This document shows positions 15,774 to 24,407 of a DNA stretch of 38,251 nucleotides, one piece after another (position 1 is the stretch's first letter; each line of letters begins with the position of its first letter). Below the pieces are notes generated by a model. It saw nothing but the letters and a program-made list of their open reading frames with translations. It made no database searches and was not told the DNA's origin. This stretch comes from Rhodobacterales bacterium (GTDB lineage: Bacteria > Pseudomonadota > Alphaproteobacteria > Rhodobacterales > Rhodobacteraceae): contig PDOZ01000016.1 of the NCBI GenBank assembly GCA_002747325.1, forward strand, positions 1 to 38,251, in the 5' to 3' direction. The translations under genes were made by a program, and so were the position numbers.

Positions 15774-18700
15774 CCGGACAGAATTACGTCCTCAACTGGA
15801 CCGATACCGGGGCCGATGGCTCTACCAACGTGAATCCGGGCACCGGCTCCGGCGCCATCGGGGTGACGGTTTCGACGCCGCAATCGCACGGCAAGGAATT
15901 CTATCTGGACGGCAATTCGCTGAAATCCAGCTATGTGCATCACGAGACCACCGCCGAAGTCGCCTTCGACGCGCCGGTGCAGAACCTGTCCTTCTCGCTC
16001 TGCGATGTCGACGAGGGCAGCAGCTGGGACGACATGGTGTCGATCCGGGCCTATGACGCGAACGGCAATCTGGTTCCGGTCACCTTCTCCAACCTGCAAA
16101 ACGGTCAGACGGTCGACGGCAACACCATCAATGGCGGGGCGGAGCTGAACAATCAGGGCGTTCAGGTGCAGATCGACGGCCCGATCACGCGGCTGGAAAT
16201 CGTGCATGACAACGGTGAGGACGACGACAGCAGCGGTTACTTTAACGTCAGCCCCATCACCTTCGACGCCGCCGTTCTCGGTGACGGCATCGTGCAGGGC
16301 ACCGATGGTGACGACGTGATCGACTACGCCTATGACGACGACCCCCATGGCGACAAGGTCGACAACAACGATGCTTTGCTCCCCGGCGAAGCGCCCCAGG
16401 ACGACATTATTGATGCCCTCGACGGTGACGACACGGCTTATGGCCGCGAAGGGGACGACGACATTTACGGCGGCGCCGGTGACGACCAGCTTGCCGGCAA
16501 CGAGGGCGACGACACCCTCTATGGCGATTCCACCCTTGCGGGCGGCAGCGCCAACGTCCTGGGCCGTGAGAGCTTCGAGTGGGATCAGCTGACCGAAGAC
16601 GAAGTCGACAGCACGGTGACGCAGAACACCGGCAACGTGGATGTGACCTATACCCGCATCACCGATACCGGCAATCACAATAGCCATTTGGGCGACGAAG
16701 AGCTGAATGTCGACGGGATTGATACCGGCGGCGAAACGATTGACAACGAAAGCTCGATCAAATCCACCACCAACGGGGAAGGCAATGAAGGCGCGTTCCA
16801 GTGGGAGTTTTCCGATCCGGTGGGCAATGTGCAGTTCAATGTCAACGATATTGACGGCGACGGGGTGGTTTACATCAAGGCCTATGACGCCGATGGCAAC
16901 CAGATCCCGGTGACGCTGGAAGGCGGCTCGAAACTGACCATGATCGACAGCGACGGGGTTGCGGGCGATGACACGGCCGACAGCAATGGCGGCTATGCCG
17001 ACACGGACTGCGACACCTATAACCTTCAGGTGACGGTCCCCGGTCCGGTGTCGAAGATCGTGATGGAACATACGCAGGACGGTTCGCAGAACTCCGGCGT
17101 CTGGGTCACGGATATGTATTTCGACGCGCTGGAAGCCGGCGATGATACGCTCGATGGCGGCGAGGGCGATGACACGCTCTTCGGTGAGGCGGGCGATGAT
17201 TTGCTGATTGGCGGCGCGGGTGCGGATACGATGGTTGGCGGTTCTGGCCGCGACACCTTCCTGGAAGCGACGGCGGGCGACCATGTGGACGGCTCCGAGA
17301 GCGGCGACGACTGGGATGTGCTGGACCTGCGCGACAGCGGCCCGCTGCGCGTCGATTACGACCCGGCCAACCCGGAAAACGGCACCGTGACCTTCCTCGA
17401 TGCCAACGGCAATGCGGACGGCACCATGACCTTCGTCAACATCGAAGAAGTGCTGATGCCCGCCTCCAGCAACGAAGCACCGGACGCACAGGACGACACC
17501 GCGACCGTCGCCTTCAACGGCAGCACCGTGATTGACGTGCTGGCCAATGACAGCGACCCGGATGGTGACCCGCTGAGCGTGGTTTCGGCCAGCTCGCCCG
17601 ATGGCGACGTGACCGTCAATGCGGATGGCACCCTGACCTTCACCCCGAATGCGGGCGTGACCGATGCGGTCATCACCTACACGGTACAGGATCCCGGCGG
17701 GTTGACCGACACGGCTGAGGTGCATGTGACGGTGCGTGACGGGATCGTCGAAGGCACTGCGGGTAACGACGTCATTGATTACAATTACACCGGCGACCCG
17801 GATGGCGACCTGATCGACCATTCCGATGCCATCATTGCGGGCGAGGCTCCGCAGGATGATATCGTTCAGGCGGGCGATGGCGATGACGCTGTGCGCGCGG
17901 GTCATGGGGACGATACGGTCTATGGCGGAGATGGCCGCGACAGCCTGCAGGGGCAGGTCGGCGACGACACGCTTTATGGCGGCGCGGGCGGGGATACGCT
18001 TGCCGGTGGCAGCGGCGACGATGTCATGTATGGCGGCGCGGATGAGGATTACTTCCACCTCGTCAACAACGTGGGCAACGACACCGTGGTCGGTGGCGAA
18101 ACCGGCGGGGACCATGATATCCTCGCAGGCACCAGCCTGACCGGCAACGCCACGGTGGACTTCACCGGCAATGAGGCGGGCACCCTGACCGTTGGCGGCG
18201 ATACCGTGACCTTCTCGGAGATCGAGGAAGTGCGCACCGGCTCCGGCAACGACGTGATCGACGCCAGCGCCACCACCGACGGGGTTGTCCTCGACGGCTG
18301 GACCGGCGCGGATACCTTCACCGGCGGCAGCGGGGATGACACGATCAACCTCGGCTCCGGTCCCGGCACCTCCTTCGACGGGGCGGCGGACAAGGTGATC
18401 CTGCTCGACGGCTTTGGCGACGATGTGGTTGACCGCATGGAATCGCCGATCGACAATGGCGACGGCACCTTCACCGGCATCGACACGTTCGACGTGACCA
18501 ACCTGCATAACGCTAATGGCGATCCGGTCACGACCAATGACGTGACCATCACCACGGTGATGATCATGGGGGTGGCGCATCCGGTGCTGAACTTCCCGAA
18601 CGGGGAGAGCATCACGCTGGAACACAGCGAGATGACGGTCGCCGATCTGGAAAACCCGGCCTATCTGCATGCGCTTGGCATTCCGCTGCCGAATCTGGAC

Positions 18701-20515
18701 TACATCGTGGAAGGCACGTCCGGCGACGACCTGATCGACGTGGATTACACCGGCGACCCGGAAGGGGATCGGGTGGATCACAACGACAACCAGTTCGGTA
18801 ATAACGACGACCACATTCAGGCCGGCGCGGGCAATGACACGGTGATTTCCGGTCTTGGCGACGACCTTGTGGAAGGCGGCACCGGCAATGACACGATCAC
18901 CACCGGCGACGGGGCGGATACGGTCTGTGGTGGCGACGGCAATGACGTGATCGACACGTCCGGCTCCAACCCGGCTTCCGATTACGGCTGGCCGCCCTAT
19001 GTGCCGCAGGACACCGACGTCAACGACGACAAGGACCTTGTCTATGGCGGCGCCGGGAATGACGAGATCACCACCGGCGACGATGCCGACACGATCCATG
19101 GCGGTTCCGGCGATGACCTTATCGACGGGGGTCTTGACGACGACACTATCACCGGCGGCACCGGCGACGATACCATCATCGGCGGCCACGGTTCGGATGA
19201 GATCGACGGCGGCTCCGGCGATGACACGATCTGGGGCGGTATGGGCTCCGGCTCTGATCCGTTCAATCTGCCCGATGATGACAACGACACCACGGGTCCG
19301 CATCTCGATCCGGTGACCAATAACGGCATCGACGTGATCCATGGTGGCGCGGGCAACGACACGATCTTCGGTCAGGACGACGACGACGAGTTGTATGGCG
19401 ACGCTGGCAATGACGTCATTCATGGCGGCGTGGACGACGATGCGATCTTCGGCGGCACCGGCAGCGACCAGCTGTATGGTAACGACGACGACGACACGAT
19501 CCACGGCGGCACCGGCAACGACTATATCGACGGCGGGGCCGACGACGATACGCTGTTCGGCGAAGGCGGTCGCGACACCATCCTTGCGGGCGACGGCACC
19601 GACACGGTCGATGGCGGCGCGGGCGATGACACCATCTATGGCGGCGGCGACAACGACGTCCTGTCCGGTGGCGACGATCGTGACACCTTCATCATCCGCG
19701 AAGAGCCGGGCTCGGATCCTGAGAACACCACGGTTCACGGCGGTGCGGGCGGTCACGATTGGGATACGCTCAACCTGTCGGATCTGGTGGGCAATGGCTG
19801 GAACATTGTGAACCACGACAAGACGGTGGACAGCGATGGCAATGGCTTTGACGGTCAGATTGAGTTGGTCAACAGCACGACGGGCGAAACCGCCAATATC
19901 GACTACACCAATATCGAAGAGGTGATCCCCTGCTTCACGCCGGGCACGCTGATTGCGACCCCGCGCGGCGAGGTGCCGGTGGAGATGCTGAAGGCTGGCG
20001 ACCGGGTTATCACCCGCGACAACGGCATTCAGGAAATCCGCTGGGCCGGGGCCAAGAGCATCGACTGGCGGGATATGTCGGCGGATGCCCGTCTGAAGCC
20101 GATCCTGATCCGCAAGGGTGCGCTGGGCAACGGCCTGCCGGAGCGCGACATGCTGGTCTCGCCGAACCACCGCGTTCTGGTGGCCAATGAGCGCACCGAG
20201 CTGTTCTTCGATGAGCGCGAAGTGCTGGTTTCGGCCAAGCATCTGGTGGATGGCAAGAACGTGGTGCAGGTGGAAACCCGTCAGGTGACCTACATTCACT
20301 TCATGTTCGACCATCATGAAGTGGTGCTGTCGGACGGGGCCTGGACCGAGAGCTTCCAGCCGGGCGACTACTCGCTCAAGGGTGTGGGCGATGCGCAGCG
20401 TGAAGAGCTGTTCAGCCTGTTCCCGGAGCTGGAAACCGCCGAGGGGATCGAGGCTTATGCCTCCGCCCGCCGGGTGCTGAAGAAGCACGAAGCGCGGATG
20501 CTGGTGGAGAACTGA
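15770..20515 (+). CDS. giant RTX calcium-binding protein with C-terminal Hint_2 domain
   Basis: A 1581-residue, very acidic protein without N-terminal signal peptide, as expected for type I secretion. Domain order: N-terminal beta domain (1-170); block A1 (about 173-222, IVQGTDGDDVIDYAYDDDP); RTX nonapeptides (GGxGxDxxx); a second beta domain resembling the first (about 265-460); RTX; a VCBS/cadherin-like domain (about 565-655, VIDVLANDSDPDGDPLS); block A2 plus RTX (from 657); block A3 plus a long RTX array (978-1345). From Cys1388 the CFTPGTLIATPRGEVPVE motif opens a Hint_2 domain, with LVSPNHRVLV and FDHHEVVLSDG, running nearly to the C-terminus. RTX repeats bind calcium and fold outside the cell. 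Hint domains can self-cleave at the Cys. No ABC exporter genes are nearby. The ATG at 15770 overlaps a small upstream frame. Likely an adhesin or surface-layer-type protein; function unproven. Confidence 0.92.
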   Translation: MTGQNYVLNWTDTGADGSTNVNPGTGSGAIGVTVSTPQSHGKEFYLDGNSLKSSYVHHETTAEVAFDAPVQNLSFSLCDVDEGSSWDDMVSIRAYDANGNLVPVTFSNLQNGQTVDGNTINGGAELNNQGVQVQIDGPITRLEIVHDNGEDDDSSGYFNVSPITFDAAVLGDGIVQGTDGDDVIDYAYDDDPHGDKVDNNDALLPGEAPQDDIIDALDGDDTAYGREGDDDIYGGAGDDQLAGNEGDDTLYGDSTLAGGSANVLGRESFEWDQLTEDEVDSTVTQNTGNVDVTYTRITDTGNHNSHLGDEELNVDGIDTGGETIDNESSIKSTTNGEGNEGAFQWEFSDPVGNVQFNVNDIDGDGVVYIKAYDADGNQIPVTLEGGSKLTMIDSDGVAGDDTADSNGGYADTDCDTYNLQVTVPGPVSKIVMEHTQDGSQNSGVWVTDMYFDALEAGDDTLDGGEGDDTLFGEAGDDLLIGGAGADTMVGGSGRDTFLEATAGDHVDGSESGDDWDVLDLRDSGPLRVDYDPANPENGTVTFLDANGNADGTMTFVNIEEVLMPASSNEAPDAQDDTATVAFNGSTVIDVLANDSDPDGDPLSVVSASSPDGDVTVNADGTLTFTPNAGVTDAVITYTVQDPGGLTDTAEVHVTVRDGIVEGTAGNDVIDYNYTGDPDGDLIDHSDAIIAGEAPQDDIVQAGDGDDAVRAGHGDDTVYGGDGRDSLQGQVGDDTLYGGAGGDTLAGGSGDDVMYGGADEDYFHLVNNVGNDTVVGGETGGDHDILAGTSLTGNATVDFTGNEAGTLTVGGDTVTFSEIEEVRTGSGNDVIDASATTDGVVLDGWTGADTFTGGSGDDTINLGSGPGTSFDGAADKVILLDGFGDDVVDRMESPIDNGDGTFTGIDTFDVTNLHNANGDPVTTNDVTITTVMIMGVAHPVLNFPNGESITLEHSEMTVADLENPAYLHALGIPLPNLDYIVEGTSGDDLIDVDYTGDPEGDRVDHNDNQFGNNDDHIQAGAGNDTVISGLGDDLVEGGTGNDTITTGDGADTVCGGDGNDVIDTSGSNPASDYGWPPYVPQDTDVNDDKDLVYGGAGNDEITTGDDADTIHGGSGDDLIDGGLDDDTITGGTGDDTIIGGHGSDEIDGGSGDDTIWGGMGSGSDPFNLPDDDNDTTGPHLDPVTNNGIDVIHGGAGNDTIFGQDDDDELYGDAGNDVIHGGVDDDAIFGGTGSDQLYGNDDDDTIHGGTGNDYIDGGADDDTLFGEGGRDTILAGDGTDTVDGGAGDDTIYGGGDNDVLSGGDDRDTFIIREEPGSDPENTTVHGGAGGHDWDTLNLSDLVGNGWNIVNHDKTVDSDGNGFDGQIELVNSTTGETANIDYTNIEEVIPCFTPGTLIATPRGEVPVEMLKAGDRVITRDNGIQEIRWAGAKSIDWRDMSADARLKPILIRKGALGNGLPERDMLVSPNHRVLVANERTELFFDEREVLVSAKHLVDGKNVVQVETRQVTYIHFMFDHHEVVLSDGAWTESFQPGDYSLKGVGDAQREELFSLFPELETAEGIEAYASARRVLKKHEARMLVEN

Positions 20516-20538
20516 TCTCTTCAGAGCAAATCTGAACC

Positions 20539-20571
20539 AAGAGCGGCGGGCCTCCTGCCGCTCTTTTTCTT
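20539..20571 (+). terminator. rho-independent terminator of the RTX gene
   Basis: AGAGCGGC (20540-20547) pairs with GCCGCTCT (20557-20564), followed by a T-rich run (TTTTTCTTT), 25 bases after the RTX stop codon. Confidence 0.9.
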
Positions 20572-20587
20572 TGCAAATGCCGCTGGC

Positions 20588-20631
20588 CCGCCGGTTCCCG
20601 GCGGCTTTTGAGTATTTGTGCTAAGAAGAAG
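20588..20631 (+). repeat. hairpin plus 25-bp motif, copy (c)
   Basis: CCGCCGG (20588-20594), a three-base loop and CCGGCGG (20598-20604) are followed by the motif TTTGAGTATTTGTGCTAAG plus AAGAAG (20607-20631). It stands just downstream of the RTX terminator, so two terminator-like structures are in series. The same hairpin accompanies copies (d) and (g). Confidence 0.8.
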
Positions 20632-20832
20632 GGGTGGCCGGATATTGCTTATGGGGGGTGTGTTTGGCAGGGGAGTGGAAGTGTTGAGAATATCGGCTAT
20701 AGTGGGCGCAAAGGGGCGGTTGTCGAATCGCGTCGGGCTGGCATAGGGCTGTTTTGTTCGCCGGATTTGGGTGGTCAGTTTGACGGATGGGGCGGGCGTG
20801 GAATAAAAGGCAGTGATAAGCAGGGGCGAGCA
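20632..20832 (+). promoter_or_regulatory. intergenic region upstream of the RodZ-like gene
   Basis: About 200 bp between motif copy (c) and the start codon. A TATAGT (near 20699) resembles a -10 element, but no well-spaced -35 is visible. No other feature is supported. Confidence 0.25.
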
Positions 20833-22068
20833 ATGATCAGGCGGTTGCTGAAATCGCGGGAGGAGGTGCAGGAGGTCGAGCCGACGGGTTTCGACAGTTT
20901 TGACCTGCGTCTGGGCGATTTGATGCGCGGCGAGCGGGCGACCCTGGGTAAGTCTTTGCTGGATGTGCAGCGCGAATTGCGCATCCGGGCGTCTTACATT
21001 GCAGCCATTGAGAATTGCGACATGACGGCGTTTGACACGCCGGGCTTTGTTGCCGGTTATGTGCGCTCTTATGCGCGGTATCTGGGCATGGACCCGGACA
21101 AGGCCTTTGCTGCGTTTTGTGCCGAGAGCGGTTTTGAGCCGGTGCATGGCCTGTCGCCGGAAGCGCGGCGCAAGCCGGAGGTGAAGGCGGCGCCGGTGGG
21201 TGATCCGCTGGCCAACCCGAACGCGTCTTTCGTGCCGCCGACCGAGACCATTTTCGACCAGATCGAGCCGGGGGCGATTGGCTCTTTTGCGGTTCTGATC
21301 GCGCTGGTCGGGGTGCTGGGCTATGGCGGTTGGTCGGTGCTGCGCGAGATCCAGCGGGTCGACTTTGCGCCGGTGGAGCAGCCGCTTGGCGTGACCGATA
21401 CGCTGGAGGGGCTGGGCAATGCCGGCAGTCTGGCGGAAGCCGCGGGGGCTGGAACTGAGATGCGCGCGCCAGCGGCGACGGAGATGGCGGACCGGATTTA
21501 CCGCCCCCGGACGCTGGATGTGCCGGTCCTTGTGGCGCGGGACGGGCCGATTTCGACGCTGGATCCGAACGAGGTTGGGGCGCTGGCCGAAGTTGCGAAT
21601 AGCGTGGCGCCAGCGGTTCCGGCGGTTGGTCCGAATGCGATCGACGCGGCGGTGGCCGAAGCGGTTGGGGTTCCGGCGGACGGCGTGCAGGTATTTGGCC
21701 CACAGGCGCCGGAAGTGGCGATTTTCGCGGTGCGGCCAAGCTGGGTTCGGGTGCAGGCGGCGGATGGCTCGGTTCTGTTCGAAAAAATCCTCGACGCCTG
21801 CGAACGCTACGTTTTGCCCAGTCTGGAAACCGCGCCGGTTCTGCGCACCGGCAATGCGGGTTCGGTGTATTTCGCGGTCAATGGCAAAGCCTTTGGTCCG
21901 GCTGGCAAGGGCGCGAGCGTTGCGAAGAATGTCAGCCTCGGCTCGGACGCCATTGCCGAAGCCTACCCGGAAGCCGATCCGGAAGCGGATGCGGATCTGG
22001 CGCGTTTCGTAGCCGCCGCCGGGAATGCGGGACTGAATTACGTGCCCGCGGCGATTTGCGGTCCGTAA
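20833..22068 (+). CDS. RodZ-like helix-turn-helix membrane protein (DUF4115)
   Basis: A 411-residue bitopic membrane protein. A Xre-type HTH_25 domain (about residues 35-90, SLLDVQRELRIRASYIAAIENCDM then PGFVAGYVRSYARYLG) is followed by one transmembrane helix (about 147-168, GSFAVLIALVGVLGYGGWSV), a long Ala/Pro-rich periplasmic linker, and a C-terminal DUF4115 domain (VRPSWVRVQAADGSVLFEKIL). RodZ links MreB to the cell wall machinery and sets rod shape. The ATG at 20833 is preferred because the HTH begins soon after and AGGGGCGAG precedes it; the frame stays open upstream without homologous sequence. In relatives this gene usually sits beside ispG, which is absent here. Confidence 0.85.
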   Translation: MIRRLLKSREEVQEVEPTGFDSFDLRLGDLMRGERATLGKSLLDVQRELRIRASYIAAIENCDMTAFDTPGFVAGYVRSYARYLGMDPDKAFAAFCAESGFEPVHGLSPEARRKPEVKAAPVGDPLANPNASFVPPTETIFDQIEPGAIGSFAVLIALVGVLGYGGWSVLREIQRVDFAPVEQPLGVTDTLEGLGNAGSLAEAAGAGTEMRAPAATEMADRIYRPRTLDVPVLVARDGPISTLDPNEVGALAEVANSVAPAVPAVGPNAIDAAVAEAVGVPADGVQVFGPQAPEVAIFAVRPSWVRVQAADGSVLFEKILDACERYVLPSLETAPVLRTGNAGSVYFAVNGKAFGPAGKGASVAKNVSLGSDAIAEAYPEADPEADADLARFVAAAGNAGLNYVPAAICGP

Positions 22069-22089
22069 ACCCACGACCCTTTCTTCTTA

Positions 22090-22200
22090 GAGCAGAAATC
22101 GCTAAATCTGAATCAAAATTCTCTGCCTCTCCATCAGCATCCTGCTGATTTCGAACGCGAATTTTGATGCTCAATGTTACAGGTTAAAGCAATTTCTTCT
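22090..22200 (+). mobile_element. palindromic element family 3, copy 1, inserted in motif copy (d)
   Basis: Outer arms AGCAGAAATCGCTAAA and AAAGCAATTTC, a long inner stem ATCAAAATTC/GAATTTTGAT and a central ATCAGCA-TCC-TGCTGAT hairpin. No coding capacity. It is nearly identical to 29551-29661 in the interior; only the right tip differs. TA lies on each side (22088-22089, 22201-22202). The flanks also share the 11-base string TTTCTTCTTAG (22080-22090, 22193-22203). Removing 113 bp restores an uninterrupted 25-bp motif. Confidence 0.8.
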
Positions 22201-22237
22201 TAGCACAAATACTCAAAACCCGCCGGGAACCGGCGGG
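22193..22237 (-). terminator. dsbA terminator: CCGG hairpin plus motif copy (d)
   Basis: On the minus strand, downstream of the dsbA-like gene, CCCGCCGG, a three-base loop and CCGGCGGG (22219-22237) is followed by TTTTGAGTATTTGTGCTAAG (motif 22193-22217). The hairpin is the same as in copies (c) and (g). The first 11 bases of the motif (plus strand) also occur at 22080-22090, on the other side of the inserted element. Confidence 0.75.
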
Positions 22238-22288
22238 CCCTGAAGGTGCCAAAAGCGCAAACGGTTTCAGAATGAAATCGTTCTTATG

Positions 22289-23044
22289 TTACTTCTCCGC
22301 CCGGATACGCTCCACGATTTCGGCCAGATCGGCGGCGGGGAGGTAGCCGCGCAGCATTTCGTTTTCGATGACGAAGCTCGGGGTGCCGGAGATTTGCAGA
22401 CGTTGGGCGAGGCTGTAATTGGCGCCGATGATCTGGTCGATTTTCGGATCAGAAAGAGCGGCAAGAATAGCGCTTGTGTTGAGGGACAGGCTGTCGGCCA
22501 GCGCGCCGAGGCTTTCCAGCGTGATATTGCCGCGCATACCCATGATCGCGTCGTGCAGCTTGCCGTAGGCCGCTTCGCCGAGCGCAATTTGCGTGGCCAG
22601 CGCGAAGCGGGCGGCGAGGGTGCTTTGCTCGCCGAGGATGGGGAATTCCTTGTAGATCACTTTGATGTTACCATCCGCCGCGATCAGAGATTGCAGCTCC
22701 GGGAAGGCCTTGCGGCAATAGCCGCAGCGATAGTCGATGAATTCGACCACGGTCACGTCGCCTTCCGGGTTGCCGGTCACATGGCTGTAGCCGTCATTGA
22801 AGATGTCTTTGGCATTGGTCGCGATCAGGGCGACGTCATTTTCTTCCTGCGCCGCCGCCTGCCGCTCTTCCAGAACCGCGATGGCTTCCATCAAAACCTC
22901 TGGATTTTCAAGCAGATAGGCGCGAACCTCGTCACGGAAGGCGTCGCGCTCACTGTCGCTCAGCGCGGTCAGGTCGCTGGCCGTTGCGGGTGCTGCGAGG
23001 GCTAGGGAAAGGGCGAGGGTCGAGGCGGTCAGCAGTCGGTTCAT
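22289..23044 (-). CDS. DsbA-family periplasmic thiol:disulfide oxidoreductase
   Basis: A 251-residue exported protein: signal peptide MNRLLTASTLALSLALAAPATAS (about 1-23), a helical N-terminal segment, then a thioredoxin fold with the redox-active CGYC (about 107-110, in FIDYRCGYCRKAFPEL) and the cis-proline loop GTPSFVIENE. It resembles Com1/BdbD-type DsbA proteins (thioredoxin_4/DSBA) that oxidise or shuffle disulfides in the periplasm. It could work with DsbB (12405-12890) and in cytochrome c or envelope protein assembly. ATG at 23044 gives a proper signal peptide. It faces the RodZ-like gene convergently. Confidence 0.9.
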   Translation of the reverse strand: MNRLLTASTLALSLALAAPATASDLTALSDSERDAFRDEVRAYLLENPEVLMEAIAVLEERQAAAQEENDVALIATNAKDIFNDGYSHVTGNPEGDVTVVEFIDYRCGYCRKAFPELQSLIAADGNIKVIYKEFPILGEQSTLAARFALATQIALGEAAYGKLHDAIMGMRGNITLESLGALADSLSLNTSAILAALSDPKIDQIIGANYSLAQRLQISGTPSFVIENEMLRGYLPAADLAEIVERIRAEK

Positions 23045-23142
23045 CGGTTGGCTCCAAGTGTTATTTGCCTCCGGTTATCAAGCCGGGAAGCGCGAAACAA
23101 GGGGTTCGGGCTTGACCTTGGCCGGGGAGCGGGGCAGGGCTA

Positions 23143-23243
23143 GAGCGTTATGCGAAAAACCTGAATCCCTTAACGCTGCCTGAAATCAGAGATTTCAACG
23201 CGTTAAGGGATGCTCTTTGTATCAGGTATTTCGTCAAACGCTG
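23143..23243 (-). mobile_element. palindromic element family 1, copy 2 (inverted relative to copy 1)
   Basis: 101 bp, flanked by TA at 23141-23142 and 23244-23245. The reverse complement matches 14376-14476, with 7 differences over 103 aligned bases. It lies upstream of the aminotransferase gene, ending 21 bases before its start codon and so close to its ribosome binding site. Inverted orientation relative to copy 1 puts the RTX, RodZ-like and DsbA genes between two inverted repeats. Confidence 0.85.
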
Positions 23244-23264
23244 TAAGGTAAAGGGAGGTGCGGG

Positions 23265-24407
23265 ATGAAAGTATCGAAACGTTCCCAGGTGGACCCGTTC
23301 ATCGTGATGGATGTGCTGGAAGCGGCGCTGAAGCTGGAGGCGGCGGGGCGCGACATCATCCATATGGAGGTGGGTCAGCCCTCGGTCGGCGCGCCTCAGG
23401 CGGCGCGGGACGCGGCGGCGCGGGCCATGGCGGCGGGGCCGTTGGGCTATACGCCCGCTCTGGGCCTGCCGGAACTGCGCGCACGCATCGCGCGGGGCTA
23501 CGCGGAATGGTATGGCGTCGATCTGGACCCGGCGCGCGTTATCGTCACCTCCGGCTCGTCCGCCGGGTTTCTCCTCGCCTTCACCGCGTTGTTTGACACC
23601 GGCGACCGGGTGGGGCTGCCCTATCCCGGCTATCCGTCCTATCGCCAGATCCTGAAGGCGCTTGGCATGGCGCCGGTGGGGATTTCCGCCTCTGAAGCCA
23701 ACCGCTACCAGCCGGTGCCCGCCGATCTTCCAGAGGGTCTGGCGGGGTTGATGGTGGCTTCGCCGGGCAACCCGTCGGGCACCATGCTGGACCACGCGGC
23801 GATGACGGCGCTGGTCGAGGCCTGCGCGGCGCGGGGCATCAGCTTCATTTCCGACGAGATTTACCACGGGTTGCATTACGAGGGGCGCGGGGTAACGGCG
23901 CTGGAGGTCACGGATGAGGCCTATGTGATCAATTCCTTCTCCAAATATTACGCCATGACCGGCTGGCGCGTCGGCTGGATGGTGGTGCCGGAGGATCATG
24001 TGCGCACGGTGGAACGCATCGCGCAGAATATGTTCATCTGCCCGCCGCATGTCAGTCAGGTCGCGGCGCTGGCGGCGCTGGAGGCGGGCGAGGAGATGGA
24101 GGCCAACCGGGCGGTTTATGCGGCTAACCGGGCGCTTATGTTGGAAGGCTTGCCCAAGGCGGGCTTTACGCGCATCGCACCGCCGGACGGGGCGTTTTAC
24201 ATCTATGCCGACGTGTCGGATCTGACGCAGGACAGCCGGGCGCTGGCGGCGGACATTCTGGACAAGGCGGGGGTCGCGGTTACGCCGGGGCTGGATTTTG
24301 ACCCCGAACGCGGTGCGACGACGCTGCGCTTTTCCTATGCCCGCTCGACCGAGGACATCGAAGAGGGGTTGGCGCGGCTGACGCAATATATGCGGGGGCG
24401 GGCATGA
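23265..24407 (+). CDS. class I/II pyridoxal-phosphate aminotransferase
   Basis: A fold-type I PLP enzyme (380 residues). PLP-binding lysine is Lys227 in INSFSKYYAMTGWRVGW. Other landmarks are GPLGYTPALGLPELR, VTSGSSAGFLLAF, MVASPGNPSGTML and ISDEIYHGLHYEG, with the carboxylate-binding Arg in LRFSYARS. It probably transfers an amino group between an amino acid and a 2-oxo acid, but the substrate is not evident. ATG at 23265 with GGGAGGTG upstream. The amidase gene overlaps its end by four bases (ATGA), so the two are coupled. Confidence 0.92.
   Translation: MKVSKRSQVDPFIVMDVLEAALKLEAAGRDIIHMEVGQPSVGAPQAARDAAARAMAAGPLGYTPALGLPELRARIARGYAEWYGVDLDPARVIVTSGSSAGFLLAFTALFDTGDRVGLPYPGYPSYRQILKALGMAPVGISASEANRYQPVPADLPEGLAGLMVASPGNPSGTMLDHAAMTALVEACAARGISFISDEIYHGLHYEGRGVTALEVTDEAYVINSFSKYYAMTGWRVGWMVVPEDHVRTVERIAQNMFICPPHVSQVAALAALEAGEEMEANRAVYAANRALMLEGLPKAGFTRIAPPDGAFYIYADVSDLTQDSRALAADILDKAGVAVTPGLDFDPERGATTLRFSYARSTEDIEEGLARLTQYMRGRA

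Noticed and set aside
15677..20488. A 1603-codon open frame antisense to the RTX gene
   Set aside because: It mirrors the RTX gene. The GGC/GAC-rich repeats give stop-free reverse complements, and the translation is Val/Ile/Ala/Arg-rich with no recognisable domain.
15770..20515. Tandem DNA repeats within the RTX gene as a CRISPR-like or minisatellite array
   Set aside because: The periodicity is that of RTX nonapeptide codons, units are diverged and in frame, and there are no constant repeat-spacer units.
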